Source: Bacteroidales bacterium
GTDB taxonomy: Bacteria; Bacteroidota; Bacteroidia; Bacteroidales; F082
NCBI GenBank assembly: GCA_017630195.1
Contig: JAGBVS010000114.1
Coordinates: 1-50,566, forward strand
Direction: 5' to 3'
Length of the DNA stretch: 50,566 nucleotides
In this document: piece after piece, positions 17,367 through 26,465 of the stretch
Layout: the number at the start of each line of letters is the position of its first letter
Numbering within the stretch: position 1 is the first letter of the stretch
The notes under the pieces: model-generated
What the model saw: the letters and a program-made list of their open reading frames with translations, nothing else
Databases searched by the model: none
Told to the model about the DNA's origin: nothing
Made by a program: the position numbers and the translations under genes

Positions 17367-18929
17367 ATGGAAAACCGTCAAGAAGAAATTCGTAAGAAGG
17401 GCTTCCGTATGGGACGTGCTTATTATGAAGGTCCCCCTTTAAATAATGCCTCAATCAAAATAGGTAAGCAAACTTTACAAGATGCTATTTTGGACCTAGG
17501 GTATTTAAGAAAGGTCAACGGAAAACTAGGTAATAAACATTTAGTTCTTAAAGCTCTTTGGGAAAAAGACTTAGATACTTTAAGAGAAATTTCTAATTAC
17601 TTCTATCGTACCAATGGTATCTATTTCAGAGTTGTAAACAGTTTTGCTACCTTGTTTAGATATGACTGGTATGTTGCTCCAGAAGTATTAGATGAAAAAG
17701 TAAAAGAAGATAAAATTCTTGAAGATTTCACTAAGATTTTAAGCTTTTTAGATGAAAGTGAAATTGCTGAGAATTGTGCCAATATTGCTTTAGAAGTATT
17801 AATTAATGGAGCATATTATGGTTATTTAACCGATAGTAAAAATTCTATAGTATTACAGCAATTGCCAATTAAATATTGCCGTTCTCGCTATAAGGTGAAT
17901 AATAGACCAGCTGTAGAGTTTAATATGAAATTCTTTGACGAAGAATTTAGAGACCCTAACTATCGTCTACGTGTTTTAGATTTATTCCCTGCGGAATTTA
18001 AGAAAGGTTATTTACTTTATAAACAGGGTAAATTACCAAAGGAAAATGCGACAGATACTTTAGGTAGCTGGTATTTATTAGAGCCAGGTCGTGCGGTTAA
18101 ATTTAATTTTTATAATGGCGATATGCCATTGTTTGCTAATGCGATTCCATCTATTATAGATTTGGATGCGGCTCAAGATTTAGACCGTAGAAAGCAAATG
18201 CAACAGTTATTAAAGATTCTAATCCAGAAGTTACCAATGGATAAGAATGGCGATTTAATTTTTGATATTGATGAAGCGAAAGACATCCATGACAACGCAG
18301 TTGCCATGACGTCAAACGCCATCGGCGTTGACGTTCTGACAACGTTTGCGGATATTCAGGTAGAGAGTTTGTCAGATAAAAACACAACTACTACTACGGA
18401 TGATTTGGCTAAGATTGAACGTACTGTTTATAATTCTTTGGGTATGTCCCGCAATCTATTCAATACAGAAGGTAATCTTTCTCTTGAGAAATCTATACTC
18501 AATGATGAAGGTGTAATGCGTCCACTCGTATTACAATTTGAAGCTTTTTATAATAGAATTACTAAAGCATTAGGTAGTGCCCCAAAGAAGTATAAATTTA
18601 GATTTTATATGCTTGGCACAACTCAATATAATTACAAAGAATTAGCAAAACTTTACAAAGAACAGACTCAAATTGGCTATTCCAAGATGCTCCCACAAAT
18701 TGCTCTTGGACATTCCCAGAGTTCTATTCTTAATTCTGTTCACTTTGAACAAGAAGTGCTACATCTATCTGAACTTATGCTACCTCCTATGCAGTCTAGT
18801 ACTATGAACGCAGAAAGCTTACAGGCTCTTGGTAGTGGTAATACTGGCAACGGTAAAACAGGTAGACCTAAAAAAGCAGATGACCAGAAGGCTGAAAAAA
18901 CAATTTTAAATGAAGAATCTAAAAGTTAA
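17367..18929 (+). CDS. Portal protein
   Basis: A 520-residue protein directly after TerL and the endonuclease. Length, place and sequence style (an N-terminal RKKGFRMGRAYYEG, a long alpha/beta body, and a C-terminal low-complexity tail with GSGNTGNGKTGRPKK) fit the dodecameric portal of siphophages, through which DNA is packaged. The ATG follows GGGAAGGAGTGAGCAG. A GC-rich stretch at about 18280-18370 interrupts the AT-rich codon use. Confidence 0.8.
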   Translation: MENRQEEIRKKGFRMGRAYYEGPPLNNASIKIGKQTLQDAILDLGYLRKVNGKLGNKHLVLKALWEKDLDTLREISNYFYRTNGIYFRVVNSFATLFRYDWYVAPEVLDEKVKEDKILEDFTKILSFLDESEIAENCANIALEVLINGAYYGYLTDSKNSIVLQQLPIKYCRSRYKVNNRPAVEFNMKFFDEEFRDPNYRLRVLDLFPAEFKKGYLLYKQGKLPKENATDTLGSWYLLEPGRAVKFNFYNGDMPLFANAIPSIIDLDAAQDLDRRKQMQQLLKILIQKLPMDKNGDLIFDIDEAKDIHDNAVAMTSNAIGVDVLTTFADIQVESLSDKNTTTTTDDLAKIERTVYNSLGMSRNLFNTEGNLSLEKSILNDEGVMRPLVLQFEAFYNRITKALGSAPKKYKFRFYMLGTTQYNYKELAKLYKEQTQIGYSKMLPQIALGHSQSSILNSVHFEQEVLHLSELMLPPMQSSTMNAESLQALGSGNTGNGKTGRPKKADDQKAEKTILNEESKS

Positions 18930-19005
18930 GAAAATTTTGGGCACAACCCGGTAAAAGGAATTGTGTAATTTTCATTCTAATTTAGAGGATATTATAAGGA
19001 GGGCA

Positions 19006-20574
19006 ATGAAATTGAAACATGCTTCAATTCCCATGGAAACTCCTATTGAAATTATTAGCATGCAACCTTCCGAATTTTCTCCACTTATCTCTGAGTGTCA
19101 AATAAAAGTGTGCTGGGTAGGCGACGACGGCAATCGTAACGACAGCCTTATTACTAAGGAAGTCGCTCGTAAAGCTGCTCCTAGCCTACGCGGTGCGGCT
19201 ATTGTTGGATACTACGATGAAGTGAAAGAAGATTTTGAACAACATAATAAGCTTTTAGAGGTTCGTGATAATCGTATTGTTATTAAAGAAAATACTAGAC
19301 CTTACGGTTTTGTAGATTTAGCCGCAGACGTATGGTTCCAGTGGTTCCTTGATGATGATGGCGTTCAGCGCGAATATATGGTAACTAAAGGTTGGTTATG
19401 GACAGGTCAATATCCCGAATGCAAGCGTGTTCTTACCAAGGGTAATGGACAGTCTATGGAACTTGATGAAGAACTTACTCGTGGTTCATGGTCAAGTTTT
19501 AATAATAGTGGTAGAAAATTATTCATTATTAATGAGACCATTATCTCTAAATTGTGCATTTTGGGTGAAGATGTAGAGCCTTGTTTTGAAGGAGCTAATA
19601 TTACTAATACTCAGTTTTCTTTTAATCCTGATTTTGCACAAGAATTATATTCACTTATGAAAGATATAAAAGAAATATTGAGTAAAGGAGGAAAACCTAT
19701 GTACAATGTATATGCTGTTGAGATTGGTGGCGAACTCTGGCGTAATATTTATTCTCACCTAGTTGAGAAGTATCCAGTTGAAAACGCTCCATACACTTCT
19801 CAATATAGTGTAGAAGGCGTCTACGAAGAGGGCGAAGGACAGAAGTTCTTTACTGTAGGCGTTGAAGAAAACAAATATTTAAGATTCAATTTTGATTTCA
19901 GTGATGGCATTTTCGCAGTTGAAGAGCCTTATGAGCTAACTGAGTTTACCGCACAGGAAACTGCTCAGTTTGATGCTGAAGCTGTAAATGAATTTATTTC
20001 TAATTTTATCGCTGAAAATCAGGGCAAAGAAGAACAAGATGAACAGCCCAAAATTGAAGAACCTATGAAGGAAGAAGAGCCTATCCAGGAGCCCATCGAA
20101 GAGCCCAAAGAGCCTGAAGAGGAACCTGCTGGACCAGCTTATTCTTTAGACGAGATTCCAGAATATCAAAATGCTCTTGCTCGCATTGCGGAGCTAGAAC
20201 AAAATTATTCTGCTAAAGAAGAAGAAGTCAATACTTTAAATGGCACTATTGCTACTTTAAATGAGGAACTTACTTCTCTAAGAGAATTCAAAAACACTGC
20301 CGACCGCAAAGAGAAGCAGGCTATGATTGATGGTTTCTATATGCTTTCCGAAGAAGATAAGAAAGATGTCGTTGAGCATATTGACGAATACTCTCTAGAC
20401 GATATTGAATCTCGACTTTCTATTATTTGTGTGCGGAACCGTGTAAGCTTTAATCGTGAAGATGATAATCAGCAGAAGGGTTCTACCACATATTCTTTTG
20501 AAGAGCCTGTTGATACCACTCCAGAGTGGATTAAAGCAGTTCTTGACACTGAAAAAGAGTTAAATAAAATTTAA
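19006..20574 (+). CDS. Prohead protease fused to scaffold-like domain
   Basis: 522 residues from the ATG at 19006 (AAGGAGGGCA upstream). The N-terminal 200 residues resemble phage prohead-protease/head-maturation proteins (LRGAAIVGYYDEVKEDFEQHN, then KENTRPYGFVDLAADVWFQW and EYMVTKGWLW), the middle is a compact beta-rich domain, and from about 345 a Pro/Glu-rich hinge leads into a coiled coil (about 390-450) typical of scaffolds. It would shape and mature the prohead. The catalytic residues are not assigned here. Fusion of protease and scaffold is known in several phages. Confidence 0.65.
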   Translation: MKLKHASIPMETPIEIISMQPSEFSPLISECQIKVCWVGDDGNRNDSLITKEVARKAAPSLRGAAIVGYYDEVKEDFEQHNKLLEVRDNRIVIKENTRPYGFVDLAADVWFQWFLDDDGVQREYMVTKGWLWTGQYPECKRVLTKGNGQSMELDEELTRGSWSSFNNSGRKLFIINETIISKLCILGEDVEPCFEGANITNTQFSFNPDFAQELYSLMKDIKEILSKGGKPMYNVYAVEIGGELWRNIYSHLVEKYPVENAPYTSQYSVEGVYEEGEGQKFFTVGVEENKYLRFNFDFSDGIFAVEEPYELTEFTAQETAQFDAEAVNEFISNFIAENQGKEEQDEQPKIEEPMKEEEPIQEPIEEPKEPEEEPAGPAYSLDEIPEYQNALARIAELEQNYSAKEEEVNTLNGTIATLNEELTSLREFKNTADRKEKQAMIDGFYMLSEEDKKDVVEHIDEYSLDDIESRLSIICVRNRVSFNREDDNQQKGSTTYSFEEPVDTTPEWIKAVLDTEKELNKI

Positions 20575-20588
20575 GGAGGAAATTTAAA

Positions 20589-21344
20589 ATGCGAAGCGAT
20601 TTCTTAAAGCAGCATATTAAGAGCCAGGCTGATTTCGTAGAGTTCGGTTATGGTCAGTTAGAACCTAATCATCTATCTGCACAGCGCACTGGTCAGATTT
20701 ATGCTCAGCTACCCGCTAACAAGGCCATTAAGGTTCTAGAGCAGGGTCAGTTTGTTAAGTATGATTATGCCGCTGAAAATGGTGGCGAAGTTAATTTCAC
20801 CGGTCTAGGTGAATGGATGCTAGTTTACAACGAGGTTAAGCTATATCGTGACGAACAGGTCGAATGCGAATTCGCTCTAATCGCCGATAACTTCAATGCT
20901 CGTCTATATTCTCCCCTAGATTGGGCACAGCCTCAGAATTATGATAAGCAGTCTCGCTACTACAATGGCGTTGACGCTGATGGCAATGATTCCATTACTC
21001 TAGGTGATAAGACCTATAAGTTTGATGATGTTACTGCTGGTCCTGACTATTATGAAATGAATTATACCGAAGACCCCTTCCATTTCATTTCTGACCCCAA
21101 GGCCCGCAAGATGCCCGCTGACACTTCTTCTATGATTCCACGTGTTTACAAGACTAATGTTGGCGATATCATCACCACTAACACTATTGCTGAAACCGAA
21201 CTAGCTCTAGGCGATATCCTATCTCCTCGCGCTGCTGATGGCCTACTCTCCAAGTCTGGCGACGAATCCATGAAGTGGCAGGTAGTTCGTGTTTATACCA
21301 TGCCCGACCATCAGAAGGGCGTTAAGCTAATGCGTATCGCTTAA
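20589..21344 (+). CDS. Head structural protein (decoration type), 251 aa
   Basis: Lies between protease/scaffold and the major capsid gene; beta-rich, no membrane or catalytic motif. Codon use is that of a highly expressed gene (CTA for Leu, AAG, CGT, GGC), as in the capsid gene. It therefore is probably an abundant head component such as a decoration or stabilising protein. The ATG follows AAGGAGGAAATTTAAA. Confidence 0.6.
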   Translation: MRSDFLKQHIKSQADFVEFGYGQLEPNHLSAQRTGQIYAQLPANKAIKVLEQGQFVKYDYAAENGGEVNFTGLGEWMLVYNEVKLYRDEQVECEFALIADNFNARLYSPLDWAQPQNYDKQSRYYNGVDADGNDSITLGDKTYKFDDVTAGPDYYEMNYTEDPFHFISDPKARKMPADTSSMIPRVYKTNVGDIITTNTIAETELALGDILSPRAADGLLSKSGDESMKWQVVRVYTMPDHQKGVKLMRIA

Positions 21345-21363
21345 TTGAAAGGAGGAAAAGAAG

Positions 21364-22461
21364 ATGTTAGATAAGAAAAATCTAGTTCAGTTAATGAAGA
21401 TCGCAGCTCGCGCTAACTCCTCTGCTCCTGTCGCTTACAGTTTTGGCGATAAGCAGCTTTCCTACGAAGGTGTTAACGAGACTCTACGTAACGAGCTAAA
21501 TGAGCTCGCTGGTACTTATTCCTTATATCGTGAAAATAAGAACCTAATCTTCTCCATGATTGAGGAGACTCTTGATGATGTTCTACCTAAGAAGGTAGAA
21601 GAGCAGTACGACCAGTTTGCTGAAGTTAAGACTTTCGCTCAGGGCGACAAGCCAATCTTCGTTCGCAAGCGTGACCGTCGTGCTCGTGCTAAGCAGTTCG
21701 TTACTCGCGTTGGTCTAAACGGTATCTACGAAACCTTCAAGCTTGGACCACACGAAGACGAGCGTTTCGAAGTCCGCACCTCTGCTGTTGGCGGAGCTGC
21801 TCAGATTGGCTTCGAAGAGTTCCTAGATGGTCGTGTTGACTTCGCAGAAGTTACCTCCATCGTTATGGAAGGTATGGATGAACTAATCTATGGTGAAATC
21901 GGTCTAGCTCTAAAGGCTTCCATCAACCAGCTACCTCCAGCAAACCGTGTTGCTGCTAATGGCTTTGATGAGGCTGCTTTCGACCGTCTCCTACAGATTG
22001 CTTCTGCTTATGGCACTCCCACCATCTACTGCACTTATGAATTTGCAGTTCGTATGATTCCAAAGGAAGCATGGCGTTATACCGAAGCTATGAAGGATGA
22101 ACTCTGGCGTACTGGCCGTCTCGCAGACTATAAGGGCCATCGCGTTGTTATCCTAGAACAGGGCTTCAAGGATGCTACTAACACCACCAAGGTTATCGAT
22201 CCTGGCTATGCTTGGATTATTCCTACTGGCGCTGACAGCAAGCCCGTTAAGATTGCTTTCGAGGGCGGCACTCTAGTTCAGGAGTACACTCATTATGACC
22301 GTTCCCGTGAAATTCAGGTTTACAAGAAGGTTGGCGTTGTTGCTATGCTAGCTAATAACATTTGTGCTTATGTTGATACTTCTCTCATGGGCCAGATGGA
22401 AACTTGGAACCTTTCCAATAACAAACTAATTAAGGACTACACTGGTGTAGTTAATGGCTAA
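21364..22461 (+). CDS. Major capsid protein
   Basis: A 365-residue protein in the expected position, with the strongest codon bias in the window and a terminator directly behind it. It contains a long helical N-terminal region (about 35-70, YRENKNLIFSMIEETLDDVL) and a P/E-loop-like stretch (VRKRDRRARAKQFVTRVGLNG), consistent with an HK97-fold major capsid protein. The ATG follows AAAGGAGGAAAAGAAG. Confidence 0.8.
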   Translation: MLDKKNLVQLMKIAARANSSAPVAYSFGDKQLSYEGVNETLRNELNELAGTYSLYRENKNLIFSMIEETLDDVLPKKVEEQYDQFAEVKTFAQGDKPIFVRKRDRRARAKQFVTRVGLNGIYETFKLGPHEDERFEVRTSAVGGAAQIGFEEFLDGRVDFAEVTSIVMEGMDELIYGEIGLALKASINQLPPANRVAANGFDEAAFDRLLQIASAYGTPTIYCTYEFAVRMIPKEAWRYTEAMKDELWRTGRLADYKGHRVVILEQGFKDATNTTKVIDPGYAWIIPTGADSKPVKIAFEGGTLVQEYTHYDRSREIQVYKKVGVVAMLANNICAYVDTSLMGQMETWNLSNNKLIKDYTGVVNG

Positions 22462-22469
22462 TTAATTAA

Positions 22470-22501
22470 GGGCTAGGGTATGTGCCCTAGCCCTATTTTT
22501 T
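22470..22501 (+). terminator. Intrinsic terminator after the capsid gene
   Basis: GGGCTAGGG and CCCTAGCCC (9 bp) around TATGTG, followed by TATTTTTT. Confidence 0.9.
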
Positions 22502-22527
22502 ATAAGAGAAAAAGGAGATAATTGAAT

Positions 22528-23094
22528 ATGGATATGAATAAACTATTTAAGGTAAAGAATCGCAGTGCTAGTGAAGTTGTTTACAGCATTCCAGAAGACG
22601 GTATTCGTCGTCCCTTCGCCCCCGGCGAGGTCAAGCGAATTAGCTACGAAGAATTACAGAAGTTGAGCTATCAGCCCGGTGGACGCGAAATTATGACGAA
22701 TTTCTTACAGATTGAATCTGAAGAAGTTACTAGCGAACTTAATATTAAGCGTGAAGTAGAATATGATATGTCTGAGGAACAGATTATTGAACTACTTCGT
22801 TCTGGTAGCCTAGATGCTTTCCTAGACGCACTAGATTTTGCCCCAACTGGAGTTATTGATTTGATTAAGACTTTCGCTGTTCAGCTACCTCTAAATGATG
22901 TAGAAAAATGTAATGCTCTTAAGGAAAAGACTGGTTTTGATGTTATGACCGCTATCAAGAATGATATCGCCGATAAGACTGTTGAAGAAGCTGCTCCTGC
23001 CGCTGAACGTCGTGTCAAGCCAGCCGCTACCGAAGAAAAGGCTCCAGCTCGTAGAACCACCAATCAGTATAAAGTAGTTACTCCTAAGGCTTAA
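22528..23094 (+). CDS. Head-associated hypothetical protein, 188 aa
   Basis: ATG at 22528 with AAGGAG 10 bases upstream (a TTG two codons before is less likely). The N-terminal part is beta-rich (NRSASEVVYSIPEDGIRRPF, with a PGE turn), the middle helical and acidic, and the C-terminal 40 residues a disordered Ala/Pro/Arg linker ending YKVVTPKA. Its place, after the capsid gene and before connector genes, suggests a head accessory or connector protein. Confidence 0.6.
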   Translation: MDMNKLFKVKNRSASEVVYSIPEDGIRRPFAPGEVKRISYEELQKLSYQPGGREIMTNFLQIESEEVTSELNIKREVEYDMSEEQIIELLRSGSLDAFLDALDFAPTGVIDLIKTFAVQLPLNDVEKCNALKEKTGFDVMTAIKNDIADKTVEEAAPAAERRVKPAATEEKAPARRTTNQYKVVTPKA

Positions 23095-23119
23095 TTTATC
23101 GCAAGGGGGAAAGAGATTT

Positions 23120-23692
23120 ATGACAGAGAATAGAACTCCATTCGCTTCTGTTTATAATCGCTTTCTTGAAAAAGTAACTGACGATATGTATATTGAATAT
23201 ACTGTTCAAGATACTATCAAAGATTTACAAAACTTATTGGTTGACGCAATTCCAGGATTTGAATTTCCACGAAAAAATCTTTATGATTATGAAGTAAAGA
23301 CTGAAATTATTCGTGAGGATACAGTCCTTCCAACCGACTTTGTTCTTGGAGTCGTTTGGAATGAATTGCCTGATGATTTGGAAGTACAAGTCCCTGATGT
23401 TATAGTAGAACGTTCTTCATTTGCCGCAGATTTAACGTCAGAAGAAATTAACATTTTGGCGTTATTAATGAAGCAAGCCTGGGTTCAACGCCAAGTTGCT
23501 TCTATTGAAAATACTCGTATGAAATATACGGGTAGTGATTTTAAAATGACTTCACAGGCTAACCATTTGGCTAAACTACTTAACCTTTTGGAAGAAGCCC
23601 AAAGAGAATCTTTTCACATGCAACGTTTATATAAGAGACGTAAAGCAGGCAAGGATGGCTCTTATGAATCCACTTGGAGTATGTTCCGATAA
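23120..23692 (+). CDS. Head-tail connector candidate, 190 aa
   Basis: Begins MTENRTPFASVYNRFLEKVTDD; helical N-terminus, then a beta segment and a long helical end. The size and the position after the head genes match head-tail adaptor proteins that bind below the portal. The stop overlaps the next start (TAATG). No specific family motif is seen. Confidence 0.55.
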   Translation: MTENRTPFASVYNRFLEKVTDDMYIEYTVQDTIKDLQNLLVDAIPGFEFPRKNLYDYEVKTEIIREDTVLPTDFVLGVVWNELPDDLEVQVPDVIVERSSFAADLTSEEINILALLMKQAWVQRQVASIENTRMKYTGSDFKMTSQANHLAKLLNLLEEAQRESFHMQRLYKRRKAGKDGSYESTWSMFR

Positions 23693-23997
23693 TGTTGGAT
23701 AAGTATGACATTGGTTTTGATAAGATGGATATTATTAAAAATATTCGTCGTCTTACCAATCAGTTATGGAAGTTAATCCCTATGCGAGAAAATGAAGAAG
23801 ATTGGCAAAAACAATTAGATACTGTAATATTGGAGTTTGTTGGACTAAATGAAATTTTCATTGGTCCAACTTTTTTACAGGCCCTGAGCAAATTAGAAGC
23901 ACTCAAAGTAAAAGAAGTAGATTTTGAGTTATATCGAAAGACTATCTTTGAATGTATTAGTTTAATACAAGGATTAAAAAATGAGCCAGTATTTTGA
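23692..23997 (+). CDS. Hypothetical structural protein, 101 aa
   Basis: The ATG at 23692 overlaps the upstream stop, which points to translational coupling. Helical, starting MLDKYDIGFDKMDIIKNIRR. It lies in the connector block; possibly a head-closure or tail-completion factor. The next gene starts inside its end. Confidence 0.6.
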   Translation: MLDKYDIGFDKMDIIKNIRRLTNQLWKLIPMRENEEDWQKQLDTVILEFVGLNEIFIGPTFLQALSKLEALKVKEVDFELYRKTIFECISLIQGLKNEPVF

Positions 23998-25090
23998 AAC
24001 TAATTATAGTGCTGCTTTAAGTTCAGTTGCCAAACGCTTAAGACTATCAAATTATCAACAACCAAATAGTCTGCCGTTAAAGCGGCCTGGGCATGATATT
24101 GTTGAAGAAGAACAACAAGATGGAACTACTGTAGTAGCGTTAGAACATCAAAAAATGCGTCTACGTGCTATGGGTGGAGATGCCCAGCAAGAAAGAATGA
24201 TTTATGATAAACGAAAAGCTTTAGACAGAGCTTTATTATACTCTTATCAAGGAGCTAATGTCCAAAAGGTTAGAGAGCCTTCCGAGGAATTTTTAGACCC
24301 TCCTGTGTTAAGAGCTTTGATTAATCCTGATAAGCTAAAGCAAGATTATGATGATAAAATTATTTCAATACCATATGAGGCCAATTTCAAATCAGGCGAT
24401 GTATTTGAATGGTTAGGAACTGGAACTCATTGGTTAATCGTCCTCCAAGACCTTACAGAGTTGGCATATTTTCGAGGCAATATTCGTAGATGTAGTTACG
24501 AAATTACCTGGAGGGATGGCGATTCTGTACATCGGACTTTTGCAGCCGTGCGCGGGCCAGTGGAGACAAAAATTGATTATATTCAAAAGCATAGTATAAG
24601 TATAGATGAACCTAATCATTCTTTACATATATTAATGCCGCAGACTGAATATACTTTAGCTTATTTTAAAAGATATGCAAAATTTTATTTACAAGATTCT
24701 GACGTCTGTTGGAGAGTTGAAGCAATAGATTGGATTAGTACTCCTGGCATTTTAGAAGTTACTGCTGTAGAATATTATGCTAACGAACAAGAAGATAGTG
24801 ATTCTATCGTAGGAAATCTTATTGTAGAAGAAGAAAATCCAAATACTATTATTGAAAATGCTGCCATCTCTGGTGAAACATTCATTAAACCGAAAATGGA
24901 ATATGAATATGTTACTCCCTCTAAAGAAGATGGCCAGTGGAAAATTGACTCTAAATGTCCTGTTCAACTTATGGTTGATAAAGATGATCCAAAGAAATGT
25001 AAAATTAGATGGATACGTACTATTAGCGGTCAATTTGAACTCTCTTATGGAAGATATTCAAAGACTATTGTAGTTGAATCTTTGTTTTAA
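23981..25090 (+). CDS. Head-tail connector or tail-completion protein, 369 aa
   Basis: Starts inside the previous gene (16-bp overlap). The N-terminal half is helical and charged, the centre beta-rich (TGTHWLIVLQDL, RRCSYEITWRDGD), and the last 90 residues look like an Ig-like domain (KCPVQLMVDKDDPKKCKIRW ending SKTIVVESLF). A terminal Ig-like domain is common in phage structural proteins. Exact role not recognised. Confidence 0.6.
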   Translation: MSQYFETNYSAALSSVAKRLRLSNYQQPNSLPLKRPGHDIVEEEQQDGTTVVALEHQKMRLRAMGGDAQQERMIYDKRKALDRALLYSYQGANVQKVREPSEEFLDPPVLRALINPDKLKQDYDDKIISIPYEANFKSGDVFEWLGTGTHWLIVLQDLTELAYFRGNIRRCSYEITWRDGDSVHRTFAAVRGPVETKIDYIQKHSISIDEPNHSLHILMPQTEYTLAYFKRYAKFYLQDSDVCWRVEAIDWISTPGILEVTAVEYYANEQEDSDSIVGNLIVEEENPNTIIENAAISGETFIKPKMEYEYVTPSKEDGQWKIDSKCPVQLMVDKDDPKKCKIRWIRTISGQFELSYGRYSKTIVVESLF

Positions 25091-25111
25091 GAGTTAAAGG
25101 AGAAACGCTTT

Positions 25112-25699
25112 ATGAAGATTGAAGGATTTCAGATTCCAAAATCTAGTTTTTTATCTGTAGATAAAGACATGGAAATTATATCCCAAAAAATACTTTCTAA
25201 TGAGCGAGTGAAGCGTTTATTATATTATACGACTAAAGATGCTATTAGGAAGCCTAACTTATCTCCTGAACAAAGCATTGAGTTATTTGGAAAAAATATT
25301 AAACGAGTTCCAAAACTATATGTTGATGGTTCAGTTTTAAATTATATATTAATTCAATTTGATAATTTTATCCCTAATGAAACAAATCCAGAATTTAGAG
25401 ATAATACTATTGAATTTGACATTATTTGTCATTTAGATCAATGGGAATTAACTGATTTTCAGCTTCGCCCTTTTAGAATTGCCGCAGAATTAGATTCCAT
25501 GTTAGATAAAAAACGTTTAACTGGAATCGGTAAACTTGAATTTATTGCTGGTAGTCAGATTATTTTAAATGATGAATTCGCAGGTTTATGTTTAATGTAT
25601 CGAGCGGTTCATGGCGAAGAGGATAAAAAGTTTATGTCTAATCCTGAAGATGATGAACAGTTTGTTGTAGAATTTAAAGAGATGATGAAGAATGGATAA
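25112..25699 (+). CDS. Tail-completion candidate, 195 aa
   Basis: Starts MKIEGFQIPKSSFLSVDKDM; alpha/beta, with an acidic end (PEDDEQFVVEFKEMM). The position between connector and tail-tube genes suggests a tail-terminator or completion factor. It overlaps the next gene by eight bases. AT-rich with many ATA codons. Confidence 0.55.
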   Translation: MKIEGFQIPKSSFLSVDKDMEIISQKILSNERVKRLLYYTTKDAIRKPNLSPEQSIELFGKNIKRVPKLYVDGSVLNYILIQFDNFIPNETNPEFRDNTIEFDIICHLDQWELTDFQLRPFRIAAELDSMLDKKRLTGIGKLEFIAGSQIILNDEFAGLCLMYRAVHGEEDKKFMSNPEDDEQFVVEFKEMMKNG

Positions 25700-26423
25700 A
25701 GACCTTCGGCTTGCTCTTATGACTGGAATTGATATTCCAATTCCAGAATGTAAATTAGTAGTTCATCAGCCACGAATTGAAGAGATTGCTTTTTTAGGCG
25801 ATACTCCTTTTTTCACTGGGACTCAAACACTTTGTTTATATAAAAGTATGTTTGTTCAGGGCAACGTTGATTTAGATGACATAAAAAACTTTCAAATATT
25901 TATGATGGTAATGACGGAAAAAGAAACCGCAGACAAAAAACGTTGTGTTCTTGATGTATTAAAACTTCTTTTTCCAGATTATAAAGTTCTCTTAACTCCT
26001 CGTTCTCTTGTATTTCAGAAAGATGGGTTAGAAAGTGTAATGATTGATGAAGAAAATTTTGACTTTTTACAGGAAACTTTAAGAAGTATATTTTGTGTTA
26101 ATCTTGGTCCAATGGACCAACAAGCTTTTAATCCAGCGGATGACAAAGCTAGAGAAATTGCGGAAAAACTTATGCGTGGCCGCCAACGTGTTGCCGCTCA
26201 AAAAGGTTCTTCAAATTCTTCTATCTTTGTTCGTTATCTTTCTGTATTATCAATAGGATTACGTATACCAATACAAGAATTACAAAAATATACAATGTAT
26301 CAATTTTATGATTTAATTGAAAGATATTCTTTATACATGAATTGGGACATTGATGTTAGAACGAGGTTGGCAGGAGGCAAACCTGATTCACATCCAGAAA
26401 ATTGGATGAAAGATTTACATTAA
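25692..26423 (+). CDS. Hypothetical structural or assembly protein, 243 aa
   Basis: Starts inside the upstream gene. Mixed alpha/beta, ending in a segment with DLIERYSLYMNWDIDVRTRLAG, which resembles the helical end of tail-assembly proteins. No family recognised; the context suggests tail assembly. Confidence 0.5.
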   Translation: MDKDLRLALMTGIDIPIPECKLVVHQPRIEEIAFLGDTPFFTGTQTLCLYKSMFVQGNVDLDDIKNFQIFMMVMTEKETADKKRCVLDVLKLLFPDYKVLLTPRSLVFQKDGLESVMIDEENFDFLQETLRSIFCVNLGPMDQQAFNPADDKAREIAEKLMRGRQRVAAQKGSSNSSIFVRYLSVLSIGLRIPIQELQKYTMYQFYDLIERYSLYMNWDIDVRTRLAGGKPDSHPENWMKDLH

Positions 26424-26465
26424 AATTAAAGCCGTTTAGAGACGGCTAGAAGGAGGAACCCAACA

